Notes under the pieces: generated by a model
Told to the model about the DNA's origin: nothing
Seen by the model: only the letters and a program-made list of their open reading frames with translations
The model's database searches: none
Source of the DNA: Gallibacterium anatis DSM 16844 = F 149
GTDB lineage: Bacteria; Pseudomonadota; Gammaproteobacteria; Enterobacterales; Pasteurellaceae
NCBI RefSeq assembly: GCF_000379785.1
Contig: NZ_KB903748.1
Span: 18,459 to 61,807, forward strand
Length of the DNA stretch: 43,349 nt
Reading direction: 5' to 3'
Part shown: positions 1 to 10,256 of the stretch, one piece after another
Numbering within the stretch: position 1 is the first letter of the stretch
How the letters are laid out: every line of letters begins with the position of its first letter
Program-made: the position numbers and the translations under genes

Positions 1-585
1 AACACTAATGCGATAACGGAGAACAACAAAGCTATAATCAAAAACACTAATGCGATAACGGAGAACAACAAAGCTATAACCAAAAACACTAATACGATAA
101 ATACGAATAGAATTGCTATAACCAACAATACTAATGCGATAGAGGCGAATAAAACTGCTATAACAAATAATACTAATACGATAAATACGAATAGAATTGC
201 TATAACCAACAATACTAATGCGATAAATGCGAATAGAACTGTAATAGAAAATCATGAAGATCGTATTCAACAACTTGAAAGCAGAAAATTAAATTTGGAT
301 AAGCAAATTAATCAATTACATCGCGATATAAAATCATTAGATGATCGTCTTGCTAGTGGGATTGCAGCTAGCAATGCAATGGCTGGTTTAGTTTCGGCGA
401 CTAAAGATGGAAAAAGTATGATTGCTGTCGGTTTGGGGACTTATCGTGATCGTAGTGCTATTGCGATTGGAATATCAAGATTAAGTGATAATGGGCGTTG
501 GAAAGCAAAATTTAGTTTTGCAACAGGAATGAATGGTAGTAATAAAGATCTTAGTACATCAACTTCTATTGGCTATCAATTCTAA
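1..585 (+). CDS. Trimeric autotransporter adhesin (YadA-like), C-terminal part
   Basis: The reading frame is open from base 1 to a stop at 583-585, so the gene begins left of the window; 194 residues are seen. Residues 1-80 are a coiled-coil stalk built of 14-residue repeats of the type NTNAITENNKAITK, encoded by a 42-bp DNA repeat. Residues ~82-115 are a charged coiled coil (HEDRIQQLE). Residues ~116-194 match the YadA membrane anchor: LASGIAASNAMAGL, glycine-rich strands, and a terminal aromatic in GYQF. In this family three chains form one 12-strand outer-membrane pore that displays an adhesive passenger. The passenger head is not visible, so the ligand is unknown. Confidence 0.85.
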   Translation, partial: NTNAITENNKAIIKNTNAITENNKAITKNTNTINTNRIAITNNTNAIEANKTAITNNTNTINTNRIAITNNTNAINANRTVIENHEDRIQQLESRKLNLDKQINQLHRDIKSLDDRLASGIAASNAMAGLVSATKDGKSMIAVGLGTYRDRSAIAIGISRLSDNGRWKAKFSFATGMNGSNKDLSTSTSIGYQF

Positions 586-638
586 TTGTTGTTGAATCTT
601 AAATGAAAATGTTCCTTTTTTGTTTTTAGATTATTGAT

Positions 639-668
639 AAAGGTCTGGATAATGCTCCAGACCTTTTA
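639..668. terminator. Rho-independent terminator between adhesin and acrB
   Basis: The stem AAAGGTCTGG / CCAGACCTTT with a short loop is followed by T-rich sequence on the plus strand and preceded by A-rich sequence. It lies between the converging adhesin and acrB genes and could stop transcription in both directions. Confidence 0.7.
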
Positions 669-681
669 TTTTATTGTGGGA

Positions 682-3600
682 TTAAGAAGCGCTTTCTTCA
701 AAGACTGGCAACGGCTTGTGTTTACTTGCCACCAAAGTATAAATGACCGGCAATACAAACAAGGTAAACAAAGTACCGATAGCAAGACCGGATACGATGA
801 CGATACCGATACTGAAACGAGATACCGCACCGGCACCGCTTGCGTAAAGTAACGGAATCAAACCGGCGATCATTGCGGCGGTGGTCATCAGAATTGGACG
901 TAACCGCACTTTTGCCGCATAGCTGATGGCTTCAATACGATCTTTGCCGAACAATAATTGCTGTTCTTTTGCCACTTCACACATCAAGATTCCGTGTTTG
1001 GTAATTAAACCAACCAAAGTAATCAATCCCACTTCTGAGTAAATATTGAGCGTTGTACCGGCAATGCCGAATAACGACAGAATATTTAACATCAATAACG
1101 CGCCACTGATTGCCAACGGTACGGAGATCATAATGACCAACGGATCGCGCATTGATTCGAATTGGATGGAAAGCACTAAGAAGATAATCAGTACCGCCAG
1201 TACGAAAGTGACTGCAAGCGCATTACCCTCTTGTACGAATTGACGCGCTTCGCCTTTGAAGTCATAGCTGTAATTGCTTGGCAACAATGATGCTCCTTCT
1301 CCTTCAAACCATTTTACTGCATCCCCTACGGAGCTAGTTGGCATTGGAATTGCACTGATAACCGCAGAACTTAACTGATTGAAACGGCTTAAAGAAAGCG
1401 GCTCAGAGTTAATTTCCATTTTGATTAAGTTACCGAGCGGCACAGAATCACCGTTTGCAGCAGTAACGAAATAGTTATTCAAATCTTCCGGATTTAAACG
1501 GTCTGCACGCGGTACTTCAGAAATGATTTTATAGGAACGTCCGTCGATACCGACACGAGTGATTGTGCCGCCGGCGAGATAACTTCCCAATAATTTACTG
1601 ATCTGCTGCATACTGATACCGTAAGTACCTGCTTTTTCTTTGTCGATAGTAATGTGCATTTGCGGTGTATCGAATTTCAAATCAAGGCTGTTATAAATAA
1701 ACTTACCGGATTTTCTTGCCGCATTTAACACTTGTTCTGCCACTAACGCAATTTTGTGAATATCATCCGCAGAGGTGATAACGAAACTGACCGGAGGTCC
1801 TTGTTCACCGGTTTCAATTTCCGGGAACGAGAAGCCGTTTACACTGATTTCCGGAATAGCTTTCGCTTTCTGGTTGATCTCATTTGCAATTTCAGTTTGG
1901 CTGCGGTCACGATTGCTCCAGTTGGTCAAACTGGCGATTGCCAATGAACGGTTGGTACTCGGCACACCGGAAATCACCATAGAGAATTCCACTTCAGGCG
2001 TTTCTGAAAGGATTTTCTCATACTGTTTCATTGCATCCTGTACATAATCAATATTGGCATTAGATGGCGCTGTACCCAATGCTAAAATCGCACCTTTATC
2101 TTCATTCGGGGTTAATTCACTGGAAAGATTGCTCATTAACACCGGCAAGCTGGCGAAAATCAATACTGCAAAGAAAATCACCAATTTACGGCTGTCCAAC
2201 ATCAATGCCAACATACGTTGATAGAGATCAGTTACGCTGTTCAAAGTACGTTCAACACGAATTTCCAGTTTGGTCGGATTGGTGTGAGCTTTGAGGATAT
2301 TACCGCACATCATTGGTGACAGTGTTAACGCAATAATACCGGAAATAAACACCGCACCGGCAAGAGTTAAGGCGAACTCTTTAAACAGCGTTCCGGTAAT
2401 TCCGCCCATCAACGCCATTGGCGAATATACCGCACAAAGCGCAATAGTCATTGAGATAACCGGAGTGGCGATTTCACGTGTACCGATAATTGCCGCACGG
2501 AATGGGGTTTCGCCTTCTTTGATATGTCGGTCGACATTTTCCAACACTACGATCGCATCATCCACCACCAGACCGATAGCGAGAATCAACGCTAGTAGCG
2601 TCATCAGGTTGATCGAGAAATCAAAGAATTGCAGCAACATAATTACCCCGATAAGTGAAATCGGAATAGTGACCACCGGAATAATCATTGCTCGGAAAGA
2701 GCCTAAGAACATTGTGATCACGACAAGCACGATTACGGTTGCTTCAAAGATGGTGTGAATAACTTCGTTGATAGAGTCGTTAATCGCAATGGTTTTATCG
2801 TAAAGTACACGGCTTTCGATACTGTTAGGCAAGCTCTCTTTAATAGAGTTATAAAGTGGATAAATGTTTTTTACCACTGTCAATGGGTTAGCATCCGCCG
2901 CCGGCTCAATGCCTAAAACGACCGCATTTTCACCGTTTGCCGCTGCACGTGCGTCATCGCTCTCTTTATCCATATCGACTTTTGCAATATCGCCGAGTTT
3001 CACGATATTACCGTTTTTAGAGAATAGCACTAAGTTGCGCAACTCATCAGCGGATTTTGTCGTGGTTTCCACTTTGTTTTTATAGGTAACATAATAACTG
3101 TTGGCACTACCTGCCGCAGTCTGTACGTTATTTTGTGACAATGCTCCCATTACATCGCTGGCGGACAAGCCGAGCGCTGCCATTTTTTCAGGTTGCAGCC
3201 AAATACGCAAAGCGTAAGAAGCGCCTCCGAAAACTTCCACTTTTGCCACACCGGATACCGTAAAGAATTGTGGTTTGACAACACGTTCAATGTAGTCGGT
3301 AACCTGACTGGAATTTAATTCTTTCGAGGTGAAACCGATATACATAATACCGGAACCACCGGTAGAAGAGGTAATTGTCGGGTCTTCAATATCGGAAGGT
3401 AATTGCGAACGAACAGAGTTCACTTTTGCCAATACATCCGCCAAAGCACCGTTTGGATCAGCATTTAACTTCATTTTTACAGTAATGCGAGAGGAACCTT
3501 GCGCACTGGATGAAGACATATAGTCAATGTTATCCGCTTGCGCAACCGCCTCCTCGATTTTTGAAGTAATAAATGCTTCGACCAATTCCGCGTCCGCTCC

Positions 3601-3756
3601 CGGATAAGCTGTCGTGATATTAATCACGGTAGTGACAAGTTTTGGATATTCCCGAACTGCCAGTTTTGATATTGCTTGTAATCCCAGAATGACAATCAAC
3701 AAGCTAATCGAAATGGCAAGCACCGGGCGTTTAATAAAAAGATCGGTAAATTTCAT
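682..3756 (-). CDS. acrB: AcrB-type RND multidrug efflux permease
   Basis: This 1024-residue protein has the usual length of the HAE1 RND family. It is the proton-driven inner-membrane pump of a tripartite drug efflux system. The N terminus MKFTDLFIKRPVLAISIS is the first transmembrane helix. The paired aspartates of the proton relay are visible in GLVVDDAIVVLENVDRH (about residue 405), and the partner lysine in LITKHGILMCEVAKE (about residue 940). GAGAVSRFSIGIVIVSG lies near the C-terminal helices. It closely resembles the H. influenzae AcrB I know. It is the third gene of an operon, 23 bp after acrA. Both halves of the RND duplication are present and no truncation is seen. Confidence 0.93.
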   Translation of the reverse strand: MKFTDLFIKRPVLAISISLLIVILGLQAISKLAVREYPKLVTTVINITTAYPGADAELVEAFITSKIEEAVAQADNIDYMSSSSAQGSSRITVKMKLNADPNGALADVLAKVNSVRSQLPSDIEDPTITSSTGGSGIMYIGFTSKELNSSQVTDYIERVVKPQFFTVSGVAKVEVFGGASYALRIWLQPEKMAALGLSASDVMGALSQNNVQTAAGSANSYYVTYKNKVETTTKSADELRNLVLFSKNGNIVKLGDIAKVDMDKESDDARAAANGENAVVLGIEPAADANPLTVVKNIYPLYNSIKESLPNSIESRVLYDKTIAINDSINEVIHTIFEATVIVLVVITMFLGSFRAMIIPVVTIPISLIGVIMLLQFFDFSINLMTLLALILAIGLVVDDAIVVLENVDRHIKEGETPFRAAIIGTREIATPVISMTIALCAVYSPMALMGGITGTLFKEFALTLAGAVFISGIIALTLSPMMCGNILKAHTNPTKLEIRVERTLNSVTDLYQRMLALMLDSRKLVIFFAVLIFASLPVLMSNLSSELTPNEDKGAILALGTAPSNANIDYVQDAMKQYEKILSETPEVEFSMVISGVPSTNRSLAIASLTNWSNRDRSQTEIANEINQKAKAIPEISVNGFSFPEIETGEQGPPVSFVITSADDIHKIALVAEQVLNAARKSGKFIYNSLDLKFDTPQMHITIDKEKAGTYGISMQQISKLLGSYLAGGTITRVGIDGRSYKIISEVPRADRLNPEDLNNYFVTAANGDSVPLGNLIKMEINSEPLSLSRFNQLSSAVISAIPMPTSSVGDAVKWFEGEGASLLPSNYSYDFKGEARQFVQEGNALAVTFVLAVLIIFLVLSIQFESMRDPLVIMISVPLAISGALLMLNILSLFGIAGTTLNIYSEVGLITLVGLITKHGILMCEVAKEQQLLFGKDRIEAISYAAKVRLRPILMTTAAMIAGLIPLLYASGAGAVSRFSIGIVIVSGLAIGTLFTLFVLPVIYTLVASKHKPLPVFEESAS

Positions 3757-3779
3757 CTTTTTTCCTAATTTGCTAATGC

Positions 3780-4970
3780 TTAAAGATTAGTTTTTGTTTC
3801 TGGTTCAGTAGCACCAATCACCGGTTTATCAACCACTCTGACATAACTGCCGCCGCTGACATTCTGCAACCCACCGGTAATGATATAGGTGCCGGCTTTA
3901 AGTGCAGGGTTTGCTGCTAATTGAGCGTGAACACTGCGACGGTCTTTAGTTTGCACTGTGATTTGTTGTGCTTTATAGACATTATCCAACGGTTGGTCGC
4001 CGAGTTTCGCTTTATCTTCTTCTGTAAGCGGAACGAGGATATAAGCGGTTTCACCATACATATTGTAGCTGATGGCAACTTGCGGCACGACCACTTGATT
4101 GGTTTCGGTTTGACGTTCTACTTTAAGATGAACGAACATACCGGAAATTAATTTGGTTTGCCCTTCAAAAGTGGCTTCCACTTCGACTAACCCGGTGGAT
4201 TTGTTAATAGCCGGTTCGATCGCGGTGATTACTGCTGAGAAAGTTTCATCAGGATAAACATCGCTAACCGCTTTTACTTGCTGTTGTAAATGTAATTGAC
4301 TGAGTTCGTCTTGCGAAATGCCGAAATTGACTTTCATTTTGCTACGATCTTCAACACGTACAATTTCAGTACCGGCAGTAACGTATTCACCGACATTCAC
4401 TTTAATAATACCGGCTTCACCATCGAACGGCGCAACAATCTGACGACGCTGAATCGTTGCTTTTAAACCATTGACAGTAGCAACCAAGTTTTCATAAGTG
4501 GCTTTTGCATTATCCAATTCAGTTTTTGAAACGCTATTGGTTTTCATCAAGGCAAGGTAACGGTTATAAGTCAATTTAGCCGCCGGAAGTTTTGCTTCCG
4601 CCGCAACCAGATTGGCTTTTTCAACCGAGTTATCCAACTCAACCAACACTTGCCCTTTTTTCACGTGTTGCCCGGATTGAATATTGACGCTGGCGACAGT
4701 GCCGGTGCCTTGTGAACTCAACATTGCACCTTGGTTCGGTCGCACCAATGCAGTGCTGTTAATCACCGGAATCCAATCTTGAGGTTCAATTTTCACCGCC
4801 GTAATTGGAATAATGTTAGGCGGCATATTGCTTAAGAATTCGTTGGTTTTCACTTTTTTAATAAAATGCGCAGCAATCACCAACGCAAATATCAACAGTG
4901 TGACTAACAAAACGACTTTCACAATAAAGCGTTTTGAACGACGAGGCTTTACAGCCTGATTTTCAGCCAT
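3780..4970 (-). CDS. acrA: AcrA-type periplasmic adaptor of RND pump
   Basis: This 396-residue membrane fusion protein links the AcrB pump to an outer-membrane channel. A basic N-terminal segment (KPRRSKRF) and one membrane anchor (about residues 17-38) show it is inner-membrane anchored; no lipobox is seen. The lipoyl/barrel-sandwich halves surround a helical hairpin rich in A, K and N (about residues 105-165); APFDGEAGIIKVNVGEYV is the typical second lipoyl half. A GGAG ribosome site precedes the ATG. It lies between acrR and acrB in one orientation. Confidence 0.9.
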   Translation of the reverse strand: MAENQAVKPRRSKRFIVKVVLLVTLLIFALVIAAHFIKKVKTNEFLSNMPPNIIPITAVKIEPQDWIPVINSTALVRPNQGAMLSSQGTGTVASVNIQSGQHVKKGQVLVELDNSVEKANLVAAEAKLPAAKLTYNRYLALMKTNSVSKTELDNAKATYENLVATVNGLKATIQRRQIVAPFDGEAGIIKVNVGEYVTAGTEIVRVEDRSKMKVNFGISQDELSQLHLQQQVKAVSDVYPDETFSAVITAIEPAINKSTGLVEVEATFEGQTKLISGMFVHLKVERQTETNQVVVPQVAISYNMYGETAYILVPLTEEDKAKLGDQPLDNVYKAQQITVQTKDRRSVHAQLAANPALKAGTYIITGGLQNVSGGSYVRVVDKPVIGATEPETKTNL

Positions 4971-5002
4971 TTAAATTTCTCCGTATTAAAAAATAAATCA
5001 TA

Positions 5003-5578
5003 TTAAGAAAGGGGCAAAATAGCATTCCAGCTATGTTGGATAATCTTTTCTAAATCCTGCTCATCACTTTTCATTCGTAAATGAAGATCTTTTTCTGCCA
5101 TATTGATCGCACTTTCCAAGCTTAAACTGAACAGAATATCAGGATGCAGATCGGCAATTTCACCGCTTTGCTTTCCTCTTTCGGTTAAACAGTGCCAAGC
5201 ATCATCAGTAATATTCAGGCACTCTTCGATAATGTCGTAAAAATCCGGCAGCGCGCGGTATTGGTTCATTGTGAGTATGACCTGAGGGTTGGCGTGTAGC
5301 CAGTGCCACAAATTCCACCACATTTGGCGGTATTGCTGAAACAGGGGTAAATCCGGATTAATGCCTTTATTGACACAGGTTTGGAAACGTTGGAAAAGAT
5401 CGGAGGCAAGACGTTGCAATAATTCTTCTTTGCTTTTGAAATAGATATAAATAGTGCCGGCAGCAATTCCTGCTTCTTTAGCGATTTTTTGCATAGAGAG
5501 TTGGTGTACACCATATTGGGCAATCAACTTTTCTGTTGCACGAAAGATCTGCTGAAGCATTTCATTTTCTGCTGTCAT
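5003..5578 (-). CDS. acrR: TetR/AcrR-family repressor of the efflux operon
   Basis: This 191-residue protein has an N-terminal helix-turn-helix of the TetR family (QKIAKEAGIAAGTIYIYFKSK, starting about residue 25) and a divergent helical ligand-binding domain. Family members repress adjacent efflux genes and release DNA on binding a drug. It is the first gene of the acrRAB unit, and a 20-bp palindromic operator candidate lies 30 bp upstream of its start, so autoregulation and repression of acrAB are likely (inference). The ATG at 5578 is used; a second in-frame ATG lies six codons in. The specific inducer cannot be read from the sequence. Confidence 0.85.
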   Translation of the reverse strand: MTAENEMLQQIFRATEKLIAQYGVHQLSMQKIAKEAGIAAGTIYIYFKSKEELLQRLASDLFQRFQTCVNKGINPDLPLFQQYRQMWWNLWHWLHANPQVILTMNQYRALPDFYDIIEECLNITDDAWHCLTERGKQSGEIADLHPDILFSLSLESAINMAEKDLHLRMKSDEQDLEKIIQHSWNAILPLS

Positions 5579-5607
5579 TGCGGTTTTTCTCTCCTATTTG
5601 GGGGTGT

Positions 5608-5627
5608 GAATGAACGTTCGTTCATTC
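5608..5627. promoter_or_regulatory. Probable AcrR operator palindrome
   Basis: GAATGAACGTTCGTTCATTC consists of 9-bp perfect inverted arms (GAATGAACG / CGTTCATTC) around a central TT. The size and TGAACG-type half sites fit TetR-family operators, and it lies directly upstream of the TetR gene. Binding is inferred from position and symmetry. Confidence 0.7.
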
Positions 5628-5738
5628 TATTTTTTTTGTGATCAAAGTCAAGATTTTCTTCGTGTAAGTTTAGACAAGATTTATTAGGAAATAGTTAGTG
5701 CCAATGCAGACTGGTTGCGGATTTCTGTGTTAAAAAAT

Positions 5739-5766
5739 CCCACATTTTTATTGCTAAAAATGTGGG
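5739..5766 (-). terminator. Terminator of gltA
   Basis: The 12-bp stem CCCACATTTTTA / TAAAAATGTGGG is followed by a T-run when read on the minus strand. It lies just after the gltA stop codon. An A-rich/T-rich flank on both sides may make it bidirectional. Confidence 0.75.
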
Positions 5767-5793
5767 AAAAAGGAAAGTCAATGTCGGAGGAAA

Positions 5794-7080
5794 TTATTTT
5801 TTATCCATTGGCTCAAAATCACGTTGTTTGTGGCCGGTGTAAATTTGGCGAGGACGTACAATTTTGAAGTTGCCTTGATTGTACATTTCTTTCCAGTGTG
5901 CAATCCAACCAACGGTACGACCTAAAGCAAACATTACGGTAAACATTGAGGTTGGGATACCGATTGCTTTTAAGATGATACCGGAATAGAAGTCAACGTT
6001 CGGATAAAGATTCTTTTCAATGAAGTACGGATCGTTAAGTGCGATACGTTCCAATTCCATCGCTACATCAAATAATGGATTATTAATCTTCAATTCCTGC
6101 AATACTTCGTGGCAGGTTTGACGCATTACTTTAGCACGAGGGTCGTAGTTTTTATAAACACGGTGACCAAAGCCCATTAAACGGAACGGATCGTTTTTAT
6201 CTTTTGCACGTGCGATAAATTCAGGAATACGATCAACCGTACCGATTTCTTCCAACATATTGATGCAGGCTTCGTTGGCGCCACCGTGAGCAGGTCCCCA
6301 TAAAGAGGCGATACCGGCAGCGATACAAGCGAATGGGTTTGCACCGGAAGAAGCAGCAGTACGTACTGTTGAAGTTGAAGCGTTTTGTTCGTGGTCGGCG
6401 TGGAGGATAAAGATACGATCCATTGCTTTTTCAAGAACCGGATTGACAACATATGGTTCACAAGGAGTAGCGAACATCATATAAAGGAAATTACCCGCAT
6501 AAGATAGATGATTTTGCGGGAACATAAATGGTTGACCGATAGAATATTTATAACACATTGCGGCAAGTGTCGGCATTTTTGCCAATAAACGAATTGCAGT
6601 CAATTCACGGTTTTGGGCATCTTTCACATCGATAGAATCGTGGTAGAACGCAGCTAATGCACCACTAACACCGCACATTACCGCCATCGGGTGAGAGTCA
6701 CGACGGAAACCGTTGAAGAAACGACTTAACTGTTCGTGTACAAGAGTGTGTCTTTTTACTAATTGAGTGAATTCTTTGTATTGTTCTAAGGTTGGACGTT
6801 CGCCGAAAAGTAATAAATAGGCGACTTCAAGATAATCAGCATTTTCTGCAAGTTGATCGATTGGATAACCGCGGTGTAATAACACACCTTTATCACCATC
6901 GATATAGGTGATGGATGACTTACAAGTTGCGGTCGACATTAAACCCGGGTCAAAGGTAAATAGTTTTTGTGAAGTTAATGATTGCACATCAACCGCATCA
7001 TAACCTAACTCAGCGTGATGTACATTCAAATCATATTCTCTTCCATCACTGATAGTTAGTTTTGCAGTAAGTTCTGACAT
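5794..7080 (-). CDS. gltA: Citrate synthase, type II (hexameric)
   Basis: This 428-residue protein condenses acetyl-CoA and oxaloacetate to citrate, the first step of the TCA cycle. The three catalytic residues of the family can be placed: His in [11 protein letters not shown], His in [17 protein letters not shown], and Asp in YPNVDFYSG. The length equals E. coli GltA. It is transcribed divergently from sucABCD, with a strong ribosome site (GGAGG) before the ATG. H. influenzae is known to lack this enzyme, so its presence argues for a different Pasteurellaceae lineage or species. Confidence 0.96.
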   Translation of the reverse strand: MSELTAKLTISDGREYDLNVHHAELGYDAVDVQSLTSQKLFTFDPGLMSTATCKSSITYIDGDKGVLLHRGYPIDQLAENADYLEVAYLLLFGERPTLEQYKEFTQLVKRHTLVHEQLSRFFNGFRRDSHPMAVMCGVSGALAAFYHDSIDVKDAQNRELTAIRLLAKMPTLAAMCYKYSIGQPFMFPQNHLSYAGNFLYMMFATPCEPYVVNPVLEKAMDRIFILHADHEQNASTSTVRTAASSGANPFACIAAGIASLWGPAHGGANEACINMLEEIGTVDRIPEFIARAKDKNDPFRLMGFGHRVYKNYDPRAKVMRQTCHEVLQELKINNPLFDVAMELERIALNDPYFIEKNLYPNVDFYSGIILKAIGIPTSMFTVMFALGRTVGWIAHWKEMYNQGNFKIVRPRQIYTGHKQRDFEPMDKK

Positions 7081-7425
7081 AAATTCCTCCTTCTTGTCTT
7101 TTTTAGAAAAACGTCAGCATGATATTGTGGGTTTGTTTAACTGTATGTTAATAAGTTGTTATACAATATAACATCATTATTTTTTGCTTGCCCTCACTTT
7201 TTTTTCAAAATTAGAGGTAGATCAAAAAATTTTTGCAATTTTTTGTTTTTTTTTTGTTAAAAATGTAACAAATGTCACAGAAAAAAATTTTTTAATGCAT
7301 AATAATAAGCATACTCCACTTTAGAGTGAATCATCTAGCTATTTTAATGGGTGTATCAAAATGATTTACTCAATAAAATAGTGAAGTTGTAGTTCAACTA
7401 TAAGTAAAAAATGAAGGACTTATCA
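7081..7425. promoter_or_regulatory. Divergent gltA/sucA control region with a CRP-like site
   Basis: This AT-rich 345-bp intergenic region separates the divergent gltA and sucA genes. TGTAA-N6-TCACA at 7264-7279 matches the CRP half sites TGTGA/TCACA with one mismatch, which fits known cAMP-CRP control of TCA genes. Several TATAAT-like hexamers around 7296-7310 could serve sucA, but the AT richness prevents a firm promoter call. Confidence 0.45.
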
Positions 7426-10239
7426 ATGCAATCTAACAATACAATGAAAGAATGGCTTGCTTCCACAGCTTTTGGTGGTGCGAATCAATCTTATATTGAA
7501 GATCTCTATGAATCTTACCTAACTGATCCAAACAGTGTAGCCGAGGAGTGGCAACAGATTTTCCAACAATGGAAAACGGCGAATGACCAACCTCACGCAC
7601 CGGTAAAAAATTATTTCCGTAAATTGGCCAGTGAAGGCCGTCGCAATCAGCAAACTGTTATTGATCCGGAAGCAGGTGCGAAGCAGGTGCGTTTATTACA
7701 ATGGATTAATGCATATCGTTTTAGAGGCCACCTTAATGCTGATCTTGACCCATTAAAAATGTGGAACAGACCGGCGATTGATGAATTGGATTACCATTAT
7801 CACGGTTTTTCAGACGAAGAGTTGGATGAACACTTTAATATTGGACATTATGTTTACCAACGTGAAAGTATGACGTTGCGTGAAATCGACAAAGCTTTAA
7901 AAGAAACTTATTGTGGCCATATCGGGATTGAATTTATGCATATTACCGATATCGATATTCGTCGTTGGTTACAAGAAAAAATTGAATCGGTTTTGAATAA
8001 ACCGTTGTTCAGCAAAGAAGAGCAGTTGACTTTCTTAAAAGAGTTAACCGCAGCAGACGGCTTGGAGCGTTATTTAGGCGCAAAATTCCCGGGTGCAAAA
8101 CGTTTCTCATTGGAAGGTAGCGATGCCTTTATTCCTTTAATGAAAGAGATTATCCGCCACGCCAGCAAACAGGGCGTAAAAGATGTGGTGATGGGAATGG
8201 CGCACCGCGGACGTTTGAATATGCTGGTGAATGTACTGGGTAAAAAACCGAGTGAATTGTTTGATGAATTTGCCGGAAAACACCTTACTGATCGTACCGG
8301 CGATGTGAAATACCACCAAGGTTTCTCTTCTAATTTTATGACCGAACACGGTCTTGTTCACTTAGCATTAGCATTTAACCCTTCTCACTTGGAAATTGTC
8401 AGCCCGGTTGTTATCGGTTCTGTGCGTGCAAGACAAAATCGTAGCCACGATACCGAGCGTCAAAATGTGTTGGCGGTAACCGTACACGGTGACTCAGCCG
8501 TAGCCGGACAAGGTATTGTGCAGGAAACATTAAATATGTCGGCAACGCGTGGTTATACTGTCGGCGGTACTATTCGTATCGTAATTAATAACCAAATCGG
8601 TTTTACCACTTCCAATCCGCACGATACACGTTCTACAGAATATTGTACTGATATTGCTAAGATGATTCAGGCACCGATTATCCACGTAAATGGCGATGAT
8701 CCGGAAGCGGTAGCCTTTGCTGGACGCATTGCGGTGGAATACCGTGCTAAATTCAAACGTGATATTTTCATTGATTTAATCTCTTATCGTCGTCACGGAC
8801 ACAACGAAGCGGACGAACCTTCTGCCACTCAACCGTTGATGTATAAGAAAATTAAAGGTCATCCGACACCGCGCAAAGTGTATGCCGATTATTTAGTACA
8901 ACAACAGATTATCAGCGATGAAGAAGCAACCGCTTTGGCGAACGATTATCGCGATAAATTAGACCAAGGTGAGTGTGTTGTTGCGGAATATACGCCAATC
9001 GATATGAATAAGATCGACTGGTTGCCTTACTTAAATCACAGTTGGACTTCTCCTTACGAAAGTAAATTCCCGGAAGAGCGTTTTAAAGCTTTGGCACATA
9101 AGATCAGTGAATATCCGGAAGATCACGTGCTACAAAGTCGTGTTGCGAAAATTTACAATGACCGCCAAGCAATGGCGCGTGGTGAAAAACCGTTTGACTG
9201 GGGAATGGCAGAAACAATGGCATATGCCACTTTATTGGATGACGGCAATCATATCCGTTTATCCGGTGAAGATGCAGGACGCGGTACTTTCTTCCATCGT
9301 CACGCCGTGTTGCATAATCAACAAAATGGCACCACTTATACGCCGTTACAGCATCTCCATAATAAACAAGGTGAGTTTGAAGTGTGGGATTCCGTATTGT
9401 CAGAAGAGTCTGTACTTGCATTTGAATACGGTTTTGCTACCACCACACCGAGAACATTAACCTTGTGGGAAGCACAATTCGGGGATTTTGCCAATGTGGC
9501 GCAAGTTGTCATTGACCAATTTATCAGCTCCGGCGAACAAAAATGGGGCAGAATGTGCGGTTTGGTAATGCTTTTACCTCACGGTTATGAAGGTCAGGGT
9601 CCTGAACACTCATCTGCACGTTTGGAACGCTACCTACAACTTTGTGCGCAAGATAATATCCAAGTTTGCGTACCGTCAACACCGGCACAGGTTTACCATA
9701 TGTTAAGACGTCAATTATTGCGTAAGGTACGCCGTCCATTGATCGTGATTACACCTAAATCTTTGCTCCGTCATCCATTGGCAGTGTCTGAAATGAAAGA
9801 GTTGTATGACGGTTCATTTAAGAATGCGATTGGTGAAATTGATCCGATTGATGCAAAACAGGTGAAACGTGTGGTGCTTTGTTCCGGTAAGGTCTATTAC
9901 GATCTGTTGGAAGAAAGACGTAAACGTGAAATTAAGGATGTTGCTATTGTTCGTATTGAACAGCTTTATCCATATCCACACGAAGAGATCAAAGAAATTC
10001 TATCGGCTTATCAACACGTTACTGATTTTGTTTGGTGTCAAGAAGAACCGCAAAACCAAGGTGCGTGGTATTGTAGCCAACATAATTTCTATGCTTCTAT
10101 ACCGGAAGGAGCAAAATTACGTTATGCAGGTCGTCCGGCATCTGCATCACCGGCGGTCGGTTATATGTCATTACATATCAAACAACAAAAAGCATTGATT
10201 GATGACGCATTAACTATTGAAACTAAAGAATCTAACTAA
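7426..10239 (+). CDS. sucA: 2-oxoglutarate dehydrogenase E1 component
   Basis: This 937-residue thiamine-diphosphate enzyme decarboxylates 2-oxoglutarate and passes the succinyl group to SucB. The N terminus (MKEWLAST..GGANQSYIEDLYESYL) is the E1 N-terminal motif; MGMAHRGRLNML, the NGDDPEAV cofactor region and YRRHGHNEADEP are typical. The start at 7426 is chosen because GAAGGA lies 7 bases upstream and the protein then begins like E. coli SucA; an ATG five codons earlier has no good ribosome site. It is the first gene of sucABCD, 17 bp before sucB. Confidence 0.95.
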   Translation: MQSNNTMKEWLASTAFGGANQSYIEDLYESYLTDPNSVAEEWQQIFQQWKTANDQPHAPVKNYFRKLASEGRRNQQTVIDPEAGAKQVRLLQWINAYRFRGHLNADLDPLKMWNRPAIDELDYHYHGFSDEELDEHFNIGHYVYQRESMTLREIDKALKETYCGHIGIEFMHITDIDIRRWLQEKIESVLNKPLFSKEEQLTFLKELTAADGLERYLGAKFPGAKRFSLEGSDAFIPLMKEIIRHASKQGVKDVVMGMAHRGRLNMLVNVLGKKPSELFDEFAGKHLTDRTGDVKYHQGFSSNFMTEHGLVHLALAFNPSHLEIVSPVVIGSVRARQNRSHDTERQNVLAVTVHGDSAVAGQGIVQETLNMSATRGYTVGGTIRIVINNQIGFTTSNPHDTRSTEYCTDIAKMIQAPIIHVNGDDPEAVAFAGRIAVEYRAKFKRDIFIDLISYRRHGHNEADEPSATQPLMYKKIKGHPTPRKVYADYLVQQQIISDEEATALANDYRDKLDQGECVVAEYTPIDMNKIDWLPYLNHSWTSPYESKFPEERFKALAHKISEYPEDHVLQSRVAKIYNDRQAMARGEKPFDWGMAETMAYATLLDDGNHIRLSGEDAGRGTFFHRHAVLHNQQNGTTYTPLQHLHNKQGEFEVWDSVLSEESVLAFEYGFATTTPRTLTLWEAQFGDFANVAQVVIDQFISSGEQKWGRMCGLVMLLPHGYEGQGPEHSSARLERYLQLCAQDNIQVCVPSTPAQVYHMLRRQLLRKVRRPLIVITPKSLLRHPLAVSEMKELYDGSFKNAIGEIDPIDAKQVKRVVLCSGKVYYDLLEERRKREIKDVAIVRIEQLYPYPHEEIKEILSAYQHVTDFVWCQEEPQNQGAWYCSQHNFYASIPEGAKLRYAGRPASASPAVGYMSLHIKQQKALIDDALTIETKESN

Positions 10240-10256
10240 AGTAGAGGGTTATATAA

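Noticed and set aside
903-911. Uptake signal sequence AAGTGCGGT (reverse strand)
   Set aside because: An exact match, but only one was noticed, inside acrB; not enough to fix the genus or claim an uptake cluster.
2291-2758. 155-residue plus-strand frame inside acrB
   Set aside because: It lies antisense to a full-length, well-conserved RND pump and has no recognisable domain.
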